Positions 10,901 to 25,900 of a stretch of 64,000 nt of DNA are shown piece after piece (positions within the stretch are counted from its first letter, which is position 1; each line of letters starts with the position of its first letter). This DNA comes from Ophiodon elongatus. Lineage: Eukaryota > Chordata > Actinopteri > Perciformes > Hexagrammidae. A model generated the notes under the pieces. The model saw only the letters and a program-made list of their open reading frames with translations, made no database searches and had not been told where the DNA came from. Where the stretch lies: assembly GCA_016806645.1 (NCBI GenBank), contig JACSYO010000150.1:1625501-1689500 (forward strand), in the 5' to 3' direction. A program made the position numbers and the translations under genes.

Positions 10901-13900
10901 GCTGCTGTTCTGCTAAAGATTACGAGATTAGGGGGAGAACTGGGGTTACAGGGGTCACAGGCCCATAGGGAACGTGTGCAGCTTTCCACGTATACATGCG
11001 TGCAGGGTTAAAGATACAGAGGTGCATTGTGCATTCATTAGATTATGATGCAGACAAACAGTTTAAAGTAGGGGCTTAAAAGCAGGAAAGACTCTGGGTG
11101 GCCTTTCAGGTGTACTGTGAAGTGTAGCCTACATCACACATTCATTCATAGATGGCTGAGGACAGTTAGTTAATAGCAAACTTAAAAAGTAGTGAAGTGC
11201 AAACTTAAAAAGTAGTGAAGTGTGAATAGTTATTTTTTGTCATTCAGGGTTTCGCAAGTAAACGTCCCGTACATTTTTTACATAGACAATGTGAGGTGAT
11301 TGAACTGTGCAACTGGAATAGAAAACATATTTCATCAAATGTCAAAGGTATACAAACCTGCATACTCTACACAAAAACTGCAGGGGAGAAGTCAACTCCA
11401 ATTCCTAAGATGCAGAGAGAATAATCATCTAATCACAGAGTGTAACATTCTGTTGGGTGTGCCACTAACTTTGAGCTGAAGCTACATGCTCTGTTTTGTA
11501 GAAACCTGATAATGCATTCAGCTGTTTGAAATAATTAATTTTAGGATTGTGGGTCAATTTAAGATGCAGTAAGTAACTGTCGCAATAACAGATACATTCT
11601 GAATTTCGTCCCCTTTAGAGATGGCAGCTGAAGCTCGTGGGAATTGTTCTGTTAGAGCCATCTTCCACAAAACAAAGTTGAAAGAATTAAACAATCTGAT
11701 GGCCATGTCATAAATCTATTATATAATTAAATTGCTCAGGAGACTTTCATGTTTCTGGATTGAGGAAAAATACAGTGATCAAAATAAAGCAGGTCACTTG
11801 ATTTACACTTTTAACTCTAAAGTTGTTTGAAATTTTTTTTTTCTCACATTTAAAAGGTAAGGCACCATTATGTTGCCTCAAATCATATATGCATGAAGAT
11901 TTCAGACAAATTTATGTTACTCTCTTTCTCAGTTACCAAATATGTCCAGACTAGACCAAACCTCGTGGTGCAAGCCTCTGGTACTAGCAGCTACAAATGT
12001 GGCCAGCTGGCATTCCGTTTTCCACTGTTATTTTAAGTGGTTTCCATAGTGCTTAACTCTAACTTTTAATTTGAAATTACGATACGCCTCTTAAAGCAGT
12101 GAAAGAAAACTAGCCGGTCTTGAAATCTCCATGCCTTCTTTAATACAGGTCAGATGTTTTTTCTGAGCCGTCTTCCCTGGGAAAGCTGGTTTCCAGTTAG
12201 AAGAGGCTGTACTTTGAATGAATGAATGCAGCACTTTGCAGTTCATCATTGTAGTGGGCAGTGCAATAGCAGCCGGTATTCTTGGCTGAATTAAAACCAT
12301 CAGAGAAAAGAGACGGGCTGAATGTTCAATGAGGAAGCAAAGAGAGCAACAACTACATTGAGTATGTCACTATTGTAAGTTGAAACATACAAATATAAAA
12401 AAGAGGTTTGCCAAGATGGTTTAAATTAATTATCAACGAATCTTTTTGAAAAGCCATTTGAACAATGGCTTTTAACGGTTTGGGCCCATCCATCCTGAAA
12501 GTCGTAAGTGTAAGTAAGAAAAACAAAATCCCCAAATCTGCAGCTATGTGATTTTTCCACGATAGCGGCAGTAGAAACCCCCGACCACTGAATACAGACA
12601 GGTCTATGTCTAATGCCAGGAGGACTTTTTCCCCTCAACATCTCACTGCAGAGTAGGGGGACCCTGGATAACAGTGTCTATGTTTTCCCTGTCAGCACTA
12701 TTTGAACGTGGAGTGCTGTATTTGGCAAGGAAAGCATGCCACCGCCTGCCTGCAGTTTGTCATTTCAGGCCACAAGAGTACAGTCCCCCCCGCCTCCTCA
12801 AGCAGCCAAGCGACTTTTCAAGGGATGTGGGTCACAGGTTTAGGCTCTTCTGGAGAAGAACAGTTCTCCACAGACACCAAGTCTGTCTGTGCCTAACTGA
12901 ATTAATGTTAGTGATATTTTTATTTTTTTTTACCATTTGGGGGCAGCGCAACAAGCCATGAGCACAAAAGTGATATATTCTCACCTTATGAAGTTGATAT
13001 TGGAAAAGTGTTAGCAATAACTTTACGTTTTTATAATTTTTCGTAGTCGTGTTTCTGACCACCTGATAATCTTAGGTAAAATATTTACTTTCCTTTTAGA
13101 TCTGTTTTTGGTCTCTGAGGGAAACATCTGGATCTTGAGTTGATTAATGCTCCACTCTGTTCATCAGCTAGTTACTAACTTTGTCTGGCACTGTCTGGTG
13201 AAGAGCAGGCAGTTTGAAGTGGATTCATAAGAGCGTTTTCACTGAAAACAGCTGCCTGTTGCTGCTAAAAAAAGAGGTTGGTGCGAGTGGTGCAATAGAA
13301 CCAAAACAATAAACCTGAAGAGCAGAATGGAATTTGGGTGATACTTGTCTGTGGGTCTGTCACATCAAGCAACCACTTTAACAGTTAACCCATTGTCAAT
13401 ATTGAAATATTTGATAGGCCAGCTTTAAAGTGATACTCAAACCATATCAACCATTTTCAAGGAGAAGTTTAATGCCCTGTAGACTTTAAGTAGCTGTAAA
13501 AAAGTTTGCAGGCCGTAAACATATACAATTATTTAAAGCCACCACTGAGACGAAACACATTCATATGACCAATAGCCTGGCTCTGAATTGGTGTGCAATT
13601 TGGAAATTCTTTTTTTAATTTGCTCGAGAATAAATGAAGGCTGAATGAGGTGGTGAAACGGTGAAAACAGTGCTGGATAAGAAACTCTATGATAGTGATT
13701 ACATATCAGAACAAGATGAGATACCATGAACAAGAGTTAGACCACAAGTATTTTAAATTGAATTAGTAAAGTGACAAGAAAACTGGATTAAAAGAGAGTA
13801 TAGACTAGCTTGTCAAATCTGTTACATCGTCACTCATGCCAGAATAACCTTTAGCTCTGTTTTAGCTCTGTTTTGGGCTCCACCAACCACCAGTGAAATA

Positions 13901-16900
13901 TCAACTCTAAGTCCTAATAGAAAGTACAGCACGGTAATTAAAGCTTGGGTAGGTAACATTGGACAAACCAATGTTGCCTACATGCTAGATTTTAAACAGT
14001 ATCCAACCAAAAACCCAGCCCAGTGTTGCAAACATTTTTCCAATGAAAGCAGCTAACAGCACCAGCTCCAAAAGTCGCTAAATGTAGCGAGAAAGATGCA
14101 AAGTCGGCAACACTGACAGCCCATCCCTTTAGCCCTTCTCCAAAGCCACTCCCCCAAAATTATCATAATGAACTTAAACAACGAGCATGGCTATTGTTAG
14201 TAAGCTACTCACAGCTGTCAAGCTAGCTTAATGTGGAAGACTTGACGTGCAATGAGTGCACAGGCATAGTGCACGCAGGTAGACAGGTAGGTTGGTAGAC
14301 GGGCAAGAGGTCCAATCATTTCATTCGGTCCCAATGTAATGATTGGACTCAACACATTGAACCTACATTAATAATTAAATACCACAGATAATTCCCAGAC
14401 AAGGATATTTGGATAGTAGATAAAAGATCTTTGTCAATATTTGCTTGGTCACAGATCTGACAAAAAGGGGGTTGTAACAATGTCAGTTAAACTCCTGTAG
14501 AACTGTGTCATAGGGGTTGCTACTAGCAACAGAATATAAATATGGACATATAATCATATTTTTTAGTAGATGCACTTTATACTACTAGGCACACCCTTAT
14601 CTCATTATTAGCTTCTACTGGAGTGTCCTTACGCAAGGCCCTTAATCCCAAGCTACTGAGTTGGCAGTATCAGCAGGTGTACTTGTAGCTCCCAGGTGTG
14701 TCTGAAACAGTCTGAATAGAAATCAGGGTGTTGGTAAGAAAACGCATTCATACTCAGCAAACACTGCCTGGATAAATAATGTCCTAAAATGAAATCTTTG
14801 ATGTGGTTCAGAGTTCTCCTTTTTCAGCTTCTTATCAGTTCAGTTCTGTAGTGGTCTCATTGTCCTGCTGCCATCGGTTGGCCCTCCAATAAGAAACACA
14901 CACTGAAATATTACCAGTTTTCAGATAAGGATTGTCAGCGAAAGATTGCACCATCAGCTTTGTGATGTCATTTCAAATGTGTGGCTTTGTCAATGTTTCA
15001 TTGCAAATGCTTATTCTGAAAGCCACCATTGCTTTAGCAGTTTGTACAGATTTGATATCACTACGTTCTCTATCCAACAAAATACATACAGATAACATTT
15101 CTATCATGTGTTTTCCCACCCCTTATCTACAGAATGAAATTACTTGAATCGAAAAGCAATTTAGCTTCCTTAGCGGAAGGACTTGGTGAATGTTATCTGC
15201 TGCTTCTGCACAATGCTTCAAGTAGCTACAGTCTGACCAGCTGGCATCGAGCACAGCAGCCCCACATGAAGCAGACTGAATAGAAGAAAGCAAAAAGAAA
15301 ATGAGCAATTGCGAGTCAAGTGCATGCCTATTAGAGCTTGCACAGCAGAAAATGTACAGTTTATACATTTAGGCATATAAACACAGCACTGTAAACAGTC
15401 CCAATGCTAACATTGATTCTGACGGGCAGAGGGAAGTGTCTGCCTGGTGCAGTCTAAACATGAAGGGTGGAGTATGTCTGCCTAAAGTCAAGATTACTTA
15501 CTTGTCAGAGCAAATACCTGCCAATCCCTGTGAGTTAACCTTGTTTCTCAGCTACCTTAGTTTTTTTTTTGTTCTTTCTTTACTGGGCTGATTGTCGTCC
15601 TGACTTACTGTTTTACTGCCCTCAGAGCTGTTGTGGGTCAATAGCACGTCTAATACAAAAGAAGATGTGCTTACTTTTTTAGCAGCTCTTAAGTACTCAA
15701 GGGTCAAGAACCGTTTCCTCAAAACAGATGTCATTTCCCCAAAATAATGGAAAAATTATACAGAGTCACCATACCCCCAATCAAGATATCCCTCAAAAAC
15801 ATATTCAGCATAACATATAACATTTTCATTTGTGGTTTTATAAACAATAATCTTCCTTAAGAGGTGCATCAGAATTTGCTTAACACAACGAGTAACACAA
15901 TTGGGAGTTATGTGCATTTTGCATTGATACCACTGCATGTCAAGGCAAGTAAAGTGTGTTTATCTCGAAGCTAAGTAGAATAAAATTATGATAGTATGAA
16001 AAAAAAGAGCTCTGAAAGGTTGTTTGAACTACTGCAAATGCTGGCAACAAAGATTATCGTTCTTGTTGTTACAAAACTCTTATAAAACAGAGGCTTCCAT
16101 TGATAAAGCAATTGAAACTACTTGAGGCTGTGAGGATTTGACACTTTGCCAGTATGGCTGTTTTTACACAAACCTCAGTCATCCTGTGAGAACTGGTTCT
16201 CTTTTGGCAACTGGGATTCCACTGGACTAAAAATGTTGGCAGCGAGATGAGCTGACCTTGGTTATCGTCTCTGGAGGGCACGTCTGCATAGCTTGGCACA
16301 TGTCATCACCTCCTATCAGAGAAATATTTCAAAGTGTCCTGTAATGACTCTACTCTTCAATTCACTGGGCTTCATGGGCATCAGCTTGCAACTGACTGAC
16401 AGGGAGCTTGACCCAGATCAAGTGCTGAAGAACCCCACAGCTGTGTCTTTTAAGATGGAATAAGAGTTTCTTGGGACCACTTTATAATGAGGTAGAGTTC
16501 CTGAATCAAGCGCTATGAAAGTTAATTGAGAACCGACTGCTCGACACATTGTTAATGAACCAGTGTCTAATGACACACTGGCCACTTTCTTAATGCGTCA
16601 TCCCTGATAAGCTCCAAATAAGGTGGTAAATTAAACAACCAACAATTAAGTCCTTATTATGTGCATATTAGCCACTATTTGTGATCTATTCTGTTCCTGT
16701 TTGTGAAAAATAGCTACGTTTTAAGCTGTAGTACACCATTCACTCAATAATGACTCCATTAATTGAACAACTTAATCATTATATAAATAAAATCCCTTAT
16801 AATTTCCGAGACATCCATTCATTCTGAGACTGTATTTTGGCAACAAATTGTGCAAAGAAAACATTAATTTAACAGACAAATGATGTGACCACCTACATTT

Positions 16901-19900
16901 ATTTCAGTCTATCCCCTGCAGAACCATATTTTCTCATAAAATAAGGTGTTTATGTTGCATTTCTTCAGGAATTCCACAGAAACACTGTAGACAATGTAGC
17001 CACTTTGCTTGATAGCAGAAGGCTCAGCGATTCTCAGACGATTCTCTCTTTCCTCTGTCTCCCTTCCTCCTCATTATGACACAAAAGTTTCCTCATGTCT
17101 GTAACCGAGCTACTAGAATCATCCGATGCAGCAGAGACATTTCACGGTTATCAAGCACCATCATTAATGATGCTAATTTTAGAAAGCAGCAGTGAGAGTT
17201 ACTGATGCTTGAGAAGCCTCACACAGTTTAGAGCCAACACTCCTCAGTGCAGATATGATATGAATATCTAGTTGGGAGGAGAATAAAATGAAAATGTGAC
17301 TGTAGTTACAGCTGCTTACGAACTTCAAAACATTATTGTGCAAATAAAAAGCGTGTGCTGTGTTTACAGAATGCATTATGGTGCATTTAATGCTCCTTGG
17401 AATGTGCTCAGTTAAGCTGAGATAATATGCTTAATCAATAACACAATGAATGCCACAATACATTTGAAACCCCATCATGTATTCTACACAGTTACTGACT
17501 GGATTTACAGTGTACTGCTTCTCAGGTTTTTCCTCGATCAGATCTTAACACAGAAAGGATTTACAAGGAAGTACAGGTGGTAACTTGCCTGTCAAATGTT
17601 GGCTTATTTTTCACTGCACTCAGTGGTGGGATGTAACTAAGTATATTTACTCAGTACTGTACTTAAGTACTAATATGAGGAACTTGTACTTTACTTAACT
17701 CTATACACTACATCTCGGAGGGAAATATTGTACTTCTTTATCCACTACTTTTATTCTGACAGCTTTGGTTCCTAGCTACTTCCTGTCCAGTGAAAATGAT
17801 GTGTCTCCAGATGTGTTGATTTTAAATGTTGAAGAATGAAGTGTTTCCATTACGCGTTGGAAAAATTCTCCACGATCTTAAGCTAAATAAACTATTTAAA
17901 AAGCCTCTTGGATGAGTTTGAAAATGCATCGTCACAATGCTTGAGTTTTTAGAGATATGTGGTTCTCACAGGACAGCAACGCTACAAACATATGATGATC
18001 TAATAGAATATGATGCATTTCTGTAGAGTAAAATACCCAAAGTATAAAAATGAGTTCAAATTAGCACAAGGACATGATTGCATTTTGCTGATTATAATGA
18101 CCTACTTTTACTTAATTATGGTTTTGACTGCAGGACTTTCACTTGTGAGTGAGTATTTTCACAATGTGGTACACAATAACACTTCTACTTAAGTAAAGGA
18201 TTTGAATACTTATTATTGAAATTGCACACCATATGTGTGATTTGGTACATAATACTGATACATGACCGGTTGTTATATATTTCTATTAAATCAGTAATAG
18301 TAACTTGTAAACCCACCAGTGCACTCATCTTTCCAGTTGATGACATTTCAGTTATTGTACATCAACCCTCAACCAATGCGGTGTTGATTTTCTACAGCTG
18401 GTTTAGTGATCTTTTTTTCTTTTTCTTTTCCTTCTTTTTTTAAATCAATACTGTTTTGTGATTTACTTTTTATTTTAATCAAATTGTGCACTAGCTCTGA
18501 AAAGGTAAAAGGCTCATTTGGGGAGGACTACTTCAATAATAAATAACCTTTCGATCGACACTCAGTTTGATTCTTTTAACCTAATCTGTAAGTAAACTGT
18601 AGACTCAATGCTAAAGCAAATCAATATGTGTATTTTCTGCCACCTCGTGTACCTCAGGTTTGAGATACTACTGGGACTCTGGTGTTGTTTGCTTGCTGGA
18701 TCTCATGTATTCATAGTAAATGTAAAACGTAACAGAATCGCCTTATTTTCTCCATGCATTTCTCAAGTAGCATGTGGTGCATCCCAACAGTGCATCATCA
18801 CTCAAATAGTGTTTGTGGAGAAATAAAATCATGCATGCCCAAGGAAATCAAACCGCCACTGTGTCTTAATGTGCCATCGGAGGAGAGTGAGAAAAGTACC
18901 AGAAGCTATTAAATAGAGATGTGAAATATCCAAGCTCTAATGCATTTACGGGGGGTGGGGGGCCACACCTGTCCCAGTAATCATCGGCATAGCTCCTTTC
19001 CATGCTGGCTGGATTATGTCACCTAGCACATGGTGAGATGTGATATACGACACTATGCCAGTGGCATACAGAGACGGTAACCCAATCACACATACTATTT
19101 TGAGAATGTATGGCTTTTCCCAAAGCACAAGTAGGTTTTCGGTGCAGACTGGATACGCTCTGCCACGACATGCTTACACTCGGATCCCCATGGGAGGGTA
19201 TCCATTTCTATGTCCCAAATGGAATGAAAATGCACATTAGGTGTTGCGTCTTTTGACTGACTGGAATGGTTTTACCAACTCTGTGTGTGTGTGTGTGTGT
19301 GTGCGTGCGTGTGTAGCTGTCTGCACAGGATCTCCAGCAATCTCCATTTAATAAAATAAGAGGGAAATTGCCTCTTACTCAAGCCAGCTCCTCAATAATA
19401 CAGGATTGTCCGTGGTGCTGGAAAATGTTTTGTCTTGGAGCCACTATCTTGGTATAGATTCTACTGCTGGTGATCTGGAACTTTACCATAACACTCACTA
19501 AAAAAGGGCAGTTGTTACCAAGGGTATAGAGGACATACTTTAATACCGTTCAATTATTTTTCAAAATTACTTTTTAATGGCATGGGTATACATAATATCC
19601 TGACACTTGGCTTTGCCTTTTCTGTTCAACTCCCAATTGTTCATTGAGGAAACTGTTGCGTAAATGCGATACAACGTGCAACCTGTAACTTTGTTGCACC
19701 GCGAGGAGCTGCTGTCCTCGTATGACATAAAAATTAACTTGGCAACCCTGATGAATTTACTGGAAGAATGCACGTGATTCATTCAACAGCTTTAATGCCG
19801 AAACACATTGACTCTTCCAGTAAGTCAGTTGTTGATGTCCAGTATTTCTTCACATTTTATTCTATTTTTACTGGGACATCTAGTTGACCACTGAAGTACA

Positions 19901-22900
19901 GCAGTGACACTCTTTCTACAAGTCCTCCCACCGTGTGCCAGTGCGTACAGTGAGTATCTGGTTTGTGCTTGCACACAATGCAAAATGCTTATAAATCCAT
20001 CCCACTTGATGATTAACAGGGGATCTGATTCTGGTTGTGGTTACACTTGATGCAGAGATATGGAGAGGAAACAGCTCAGTGCCCAGATGTTGCATGGCTC
20101 ATCACCAGTTGAGAAATACAACATATGACAAATCCATTCAAGTGGTGAAAACACAGGCAAGTTTAAAGAGGATCTGGAATTACACAATTACACTAGATGG
20201 TGTAGTCAGAGGATGTCAAATAAGCTTAGAGCTGGAAGTAATGTGATATAGGCCAGTTGGTTGATAGTTTCTTTTTACATGGAAGCCCACTACAAATCAT
20301 CACCTCAGCCAGTCTAGGACGTACTGGGCATGCTGTAATTTACTGGAAGGTGTATTTTGGCTACACTGTTCAGAAAAAAATATTATTAGATGGAGAATAT
20401 TAATCTTAGAGGCGTTTGGCTAGCTATAGGTATTTCGCACAGCAGACATTTTGACTTGTCCTAACAGGAAAAAGCACAGGTGTAACTAATTATCTTAATT
20501 TTGGCTCAACTCCATTTAGGTGTGCCAGTAAGTCGTGCCAATGGGTCTGCATGCACAACACAGGGGTCCTAGAACTGGCATAACTAAATGTGGCGCAGCC
20601 TTTATTAATGTTTTTAGTTGGGCGTGTGATTGACAAGTGGAAATTTTCACTGTGAGAAAGGTCTATTCAGTATTGTTGGTGACACAAAACAGTGTTACAG
20701 CTGGACCCTTAGGTAAAAACAAGAGTGTCTTAAAATCCCCTCCTCCCCAAAAAAAAAGTTAATTCAAGGTCTTTAATCTTGAATGTCAAAGACAGTGTTC
20801 TTGGTCTGGAATGAGTGAGTCTGTGTTTCCGTCCAGCTGATGATTAACGTGACATAAACTGGGCAGGTCGCCACTCAAGTCTGCATTGGGCATTTGGAAA
20901 AGGAAAGCATCCGTGTTGTCATTGTGTTTCAAGCCTTGGCACATTTGCTGAATGTTAATGTGCACACACGGTTGCTGTCTTCTGTTCTGTCAGCGGTTGT
21001 TCTCAGATTTATCTGCCTTTGTCGGGCCTAAATCACACGCTAAACTCAGGGCGGTGACACATCAGTGTACACAGCAAACCTTTTGGAGAGCCATGTTCAC
21101 ACCTCCAAACCTAAAACAACAAAAACTAAACAAAAATCAAGGAAAAAGACCTGTTAGTACCATATGCTTAACAGTTGATTCGTGAGTAGTGCAGTACAAG
21201 CGTGCAATGACATGCAGTATCTGCTCAGATTAAATCAATAATATATAAAGATATGCATGTTCTTCTACAGAATACCCCCTTAAAGCTCTTTGCAAAGGGC
21301 CTGAGCCGAATTTAAAACATTTCACTGGCTCTCTTCATATCTTTCTAAGACCTTTTTCACTCCATTTTCTTCTTCACGGGGAAGATTGTGTGATAACAGC
21401 TTGAAAGGACACCTTCTGAATGAGTAATGCTGAGAGAAAGACATACTCTGTCAGAAGAGTACAACAGGTTACCAACCAGTTAGTAGAGAAGGTGTTAAGT
21501 CCCCCTCTGCCCACCTCTTTTTTCTTTTTCCCTCCATAGCTTACATCTGTTCAGCTGCCTCTAATTAGAGCTTTTACAGACGACGGCATTAAACCGGCCC
21601 CGGAACCACGCCAACTAATGAGATGCCATTGACAAGGCCGATCTTTCATGCAGAACTCCGTTTGTCAAAATCTATCTTTCATTTTCTGCCTTGACAGCCA
21701 AAGTTTGTGCAACACTTTGTCTGCCTTCACACCTGTTGACAGGCCTTAGCCGAGATTTAAAGCGGGTCACCGAGTTGGTTGGTTTTTGGCGCAGTTTGCA
21801 GCATCAGATGCTCATGGTGATGGATTTTCTCAGGCAGATCATTGACATGTTTGCATGCTGTGGACATGAAGCATTTTTCACCACTCTGTTGCTGCCAGTA
21901 TTTATATTATGCTGAACCGAGTCAATTCATCACTCTGATCTTACAAAGCCTTTTTTCGCTTACAGATACAGATGAGAACAGAAACCCTCATTAGCTCCGT
22001 AGTTGCATATCATTCACTGTTTCACATGCCATTACCTTTCAAAGAGGGCACTGAAGTGTATTAGGATATTCCCAAACACAAGCGTTTTGTGACCAAGCAT
22101 TTGTAATAATGAGACCATAACTTGAATTCACAATAATGCGGTCTCACGTTGTCAAAACGTGGCCATTAAAAATGTAAATAACTACTATTTGGAAATGCCT
22201 TGAAAAATGATTGATAGTTAAGAGAATCAAACAAATGATACATTAAAGACCACCATATGATGAATATAATTTGAAGGACAGAAATTTTGGGGTACATGAC
22301 AAAGGCGATTGTCCTCATTCAGTGCCAAATATGGGCTATTGTTATTATTCCAGGGCTGTTGCTATAATAATCCTTTACTCCATCCAATGTTGTCACTAGG
22401 AGGATTAAAACATATATCTAATGTACTCACAACACAAATGAGTCGACTTAAAGTGCTTATAATTGACACAAATCACTATTTTTAGCTATCAGATGATAAT
22501 TGATCCGTTCTCCTTAGGTCACTTATTGCTAAATATTGTTTTCATTGTCATAATTACAGTATTGACAAAATACTTATTGTGAAAAAAGAAGTATTAATAA
22601 TGGGCAAAAATGATCAGCTTATTACCATTGACCTTTTTCACAGCAGACCTTTTTTTGGCTTGCTATAGCAGGAACAGCACAGGTGTAATTTATTACATTG
22701 AAACTGACTGGCACCGTTAATAACATTAGTTTCGCCTGTGCTTTCCCTGCTGTGACAAGTCAAAACAAACTAAACCAAGAACAAATTATTACTTAATTGT
22801 AGGATAAGCAGTGGTTCGCTAGCAGTAAAAAAAAAAAGACACAAGATTATGTACTTAATACAACTTTGGTTTCTCACTCAAGCTCGAGCTAACATGTCCT

Positions 22901-25900
22901 GCACAGTGGACCAACTCTTGGTAAGACAGCAAACAACCCTCCACAATGTGTAACACTAGTAGTGTTACACTACTGTAACACCTTACTTGTGTCTTGCCGC
23001 CCAATACTGACTTTACTCTATAGGCATATTATATAAAGTAGGAGAAGAATATTTAGCATGTTGTTGTTGATAATGAGTGATGACATAAAATCGAAGACAA
23101 TGCAGATATACCATCACCTTATAAAGTTGATTCGGTGAACGTGTTAGCAAAGAGTTACTTATTTACACATTCAGTGTAAAAGACGGAGAAACATTATCAT
23201 TTATTTTTAATCGTTTCTAGCTACTTAGCAAAGCCCAATATTCACTCTTTAATCTCTGTTTTGGTCTCCACTAACTCCTGAGAGAAATATCTGACTCTTT
23301 TGCTGCTACATGCTCCTCTGTGCTCAGTTGCTAACTGCGTCTGTCTGTTGTTTGTGAAGTGCTGATTCCTCACAATGGTCACACACCGTACTTTGATCTT
23401 TTGTTAACAACATATTGATTGGAGCACCTCCCAAGTATAAAACTTATTTATTTGTTTAATGAGTCAATAAATATTAAGTCTTGGTGGTCTAATATAGAGC
23501 AGCGTTTTCCTGATCAGTCATCCAACAATTCACGAGTCAGTAATGCATTAGTGATTTATTAGAAACAAACTCGGCTGTTCCTCATATCCATGCTAATTAC
23601 TGGTTGCTGCTGGCCCCAGCTTAAAATATTTAACCAGATGTACAAATCCACTTTCTACAAGCACTGGAGAGAAAGGCGTGTGTTTTGTAACCATTTATCA
23701 GGAAGTAATTACACGACTATTGTTCCTTAAGTGCAGCTCCATGAATATTCATTGTTTCCAAAGATAAAATAAGGCTTTCAGTGGCTAGCTGTGTTCTCCC
23801 ATTTCTTGTCTAAGTTTTTACTGATCACAGTTGCATCGTACAGCGGGGTTATGTTTAGAGGCAAATGGACACACATGATTGAAAGTATTTCTTTATGAGG
23901 GCTTGGAGGCCTTGTGGGAAACCGTGGACAGTCAGAGGCTTAATGACCTGTGTAGACTATTAAAAAGGCAAGTGCTCTCCATTAATTTGTCATTTCTCAA
24001 AAAAACTCCAGGAACAGACACATACAAATAAGGCCCACTGAGTGTGGTGACATCACGTCAGTCCTTCGCAGATATTAGTCATGGTGACGAGTGTGTGTGG
24101 ACGATGTGAAGGTTATCGGAGGTGAAACATGGGGGTTACTTGCAGTTCAGGTGACTTGATTAAATGATTAAATTCCCCACGTTAATAAAATACTAATGGT
24201 TTGATGAGTTGCAATAACATCTACAGCAACTGATTACATACCACTAGGTTTATATGGTGTGAGTAAATCATAATCACTTACTTTTTTCCCATTACAGTAG
24301 CAGGTGGTGGAGGTGTTTATTTGGAGCAGGCTGGTTTCATATTATTTTACTTCATCATTTGCACTGAATTAGTCTGAAACATCTGACAGATATCCAGTTG
24401 AGGTGAAGCAAGAAAGGTTCAATTAATTCTGAAACAGTTTTTTTTTTCTTTCTTAAACTGCGGTAGAAGTTGAAATAGAAGAAGTAGTTTCATTTTCTTT
24501 TTTCTTGTTTGTGTTTTTCAAAAACAAATGTCATTATAATAAAAAAAAAAAAAACATGTTCGTAAGTAAACAACAACTTGATTTTCTGTGTTCAAACAGT
24601 TCAATGAGTTTAAGTTTCTGTGAATCAAAAAATGTCAAAGAAACCAATTGTAAAGTGCCTTTCACACAACGGTACAACTGCACTCTGAAACACATTATTT
24701 CCAATGGCTTGTGCGACGCTATGATCGTGAAAGGCACTTAAGGACTGCAGGGGTCAAAGCCATACTATTGCTAAGATCAGTAAACGAAAAGAGGAAGAGG
24801 GAGAGATGAGGCAATTCAGTAAAGATTAACATTTTCGGATGTCGTAACTTTGCTTTCTAAAACTTTTATACACTCCAATGTATTTCTTTAAACAGTTGCT
24901 ATAGTGTTTGAAACACGAATACTTTAGAAGCACTTGGATGAATAGACCCATAGAGAGCTGCTCTGTGAGCGACATTGCAATTATACAATAATTGTATTCC
25001 CCTCTTTTATGGGAATTAACCTGCAGACACTAAGTCACTGCCCTCGCCTCCAGACGTTTCCCCTCAGAAACATCAATTTTCCCATTTTCTAATCCTGAAA
25101 TTGCTACTCGTGTCAACTCTGAACATCCAGGTACAAACTTGCTCGGTTTAGTAAAGCCAGCCCTTTGGCGAGTTGTTATGCTGGGATGTATGCACAGACA
25201 TTGTTCCCTGGAGTTTGGAGGGTATGCTTTTGGTTTTGGCATTGATGCTGGAAAGCGGTGAAGAGGGTGGGTGCACGGCGGTGACTGTATTTATTAGCAA
25301 AGGAAGCTTTTGACCAGGGGGTCGTCAGTTTGAATCCCGTGAGAATTTTCGGGCAGTGAATTAGACACACTCCTCACCTCTTTCAACAACTGCCGTCACA
25401 GTGCATTTGACCAGAGCAAGAAACCGTGGCTGTAGTGGGTAGCAACAGGCCTGTGTCTGTGTGAGCGAGAGCAGGATGTTACAGGAAAAGAGCAGTGGTG
25501 CTCAGCAAATCCTCCCTTGGTAAATAGAGGTTGAAAGGAATATACTTTCATTACCCTGAATTCTGCACTGCAACTCTTCTCTAGACAGCTGGGCCAAAAG
25601 GTTACGAAGGCTTGGTTGGGTGGCAGTAATTAGAGATCCAGGGCAACCCGCTTAAAGAAATCGATCTGTATCTGGAAGCACCAGAGAATTTTACTCTTAA
25701 ACTGCCACAATTAAAATGTTCTTTTCCATGTCTCCTTCACTGTTATTTGGATTAATCATTCAATTTGCTACAGCTGAAAATCTCCTCAGACCTTTGAAGG
25801 CTTTATAAGATTTGCTTGCATTGCTCCAAGCTTCTTAAAGGGTTGTTCAGAGGTTATGTTTGCTATGTAACCTTTTTTTATTATTTGGGGGGAATTACGG

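Larger units (their letters stand above)
7911..17620 (+). other. Intron 1, proximal third
   Basis: Starts with a consensus GTGAGT donor. It has no recognisable additional exon. It contains a GC-rich fold-back at 8132-8170, a GC-rich and purine-rich block at about 9160-9500 that is a candidate regulatory element, a second unusual block at 10745-10990, a perfect 23-bp tandem duplication at 11176-11221, and old repeat copies at about 12950-13330 and 13850-14300. From about 14300 to 17620 I see only AT-rich single-copy-looking sequence and nothing assignable. Confidence 0.7.

Noticed and set aside
25265..25430. Functional tRNA gene
   Set aside because: Only a B-box-like motif is present. No cloverleaf can be drawn, and the downstream sequence looks like a SINE tail.
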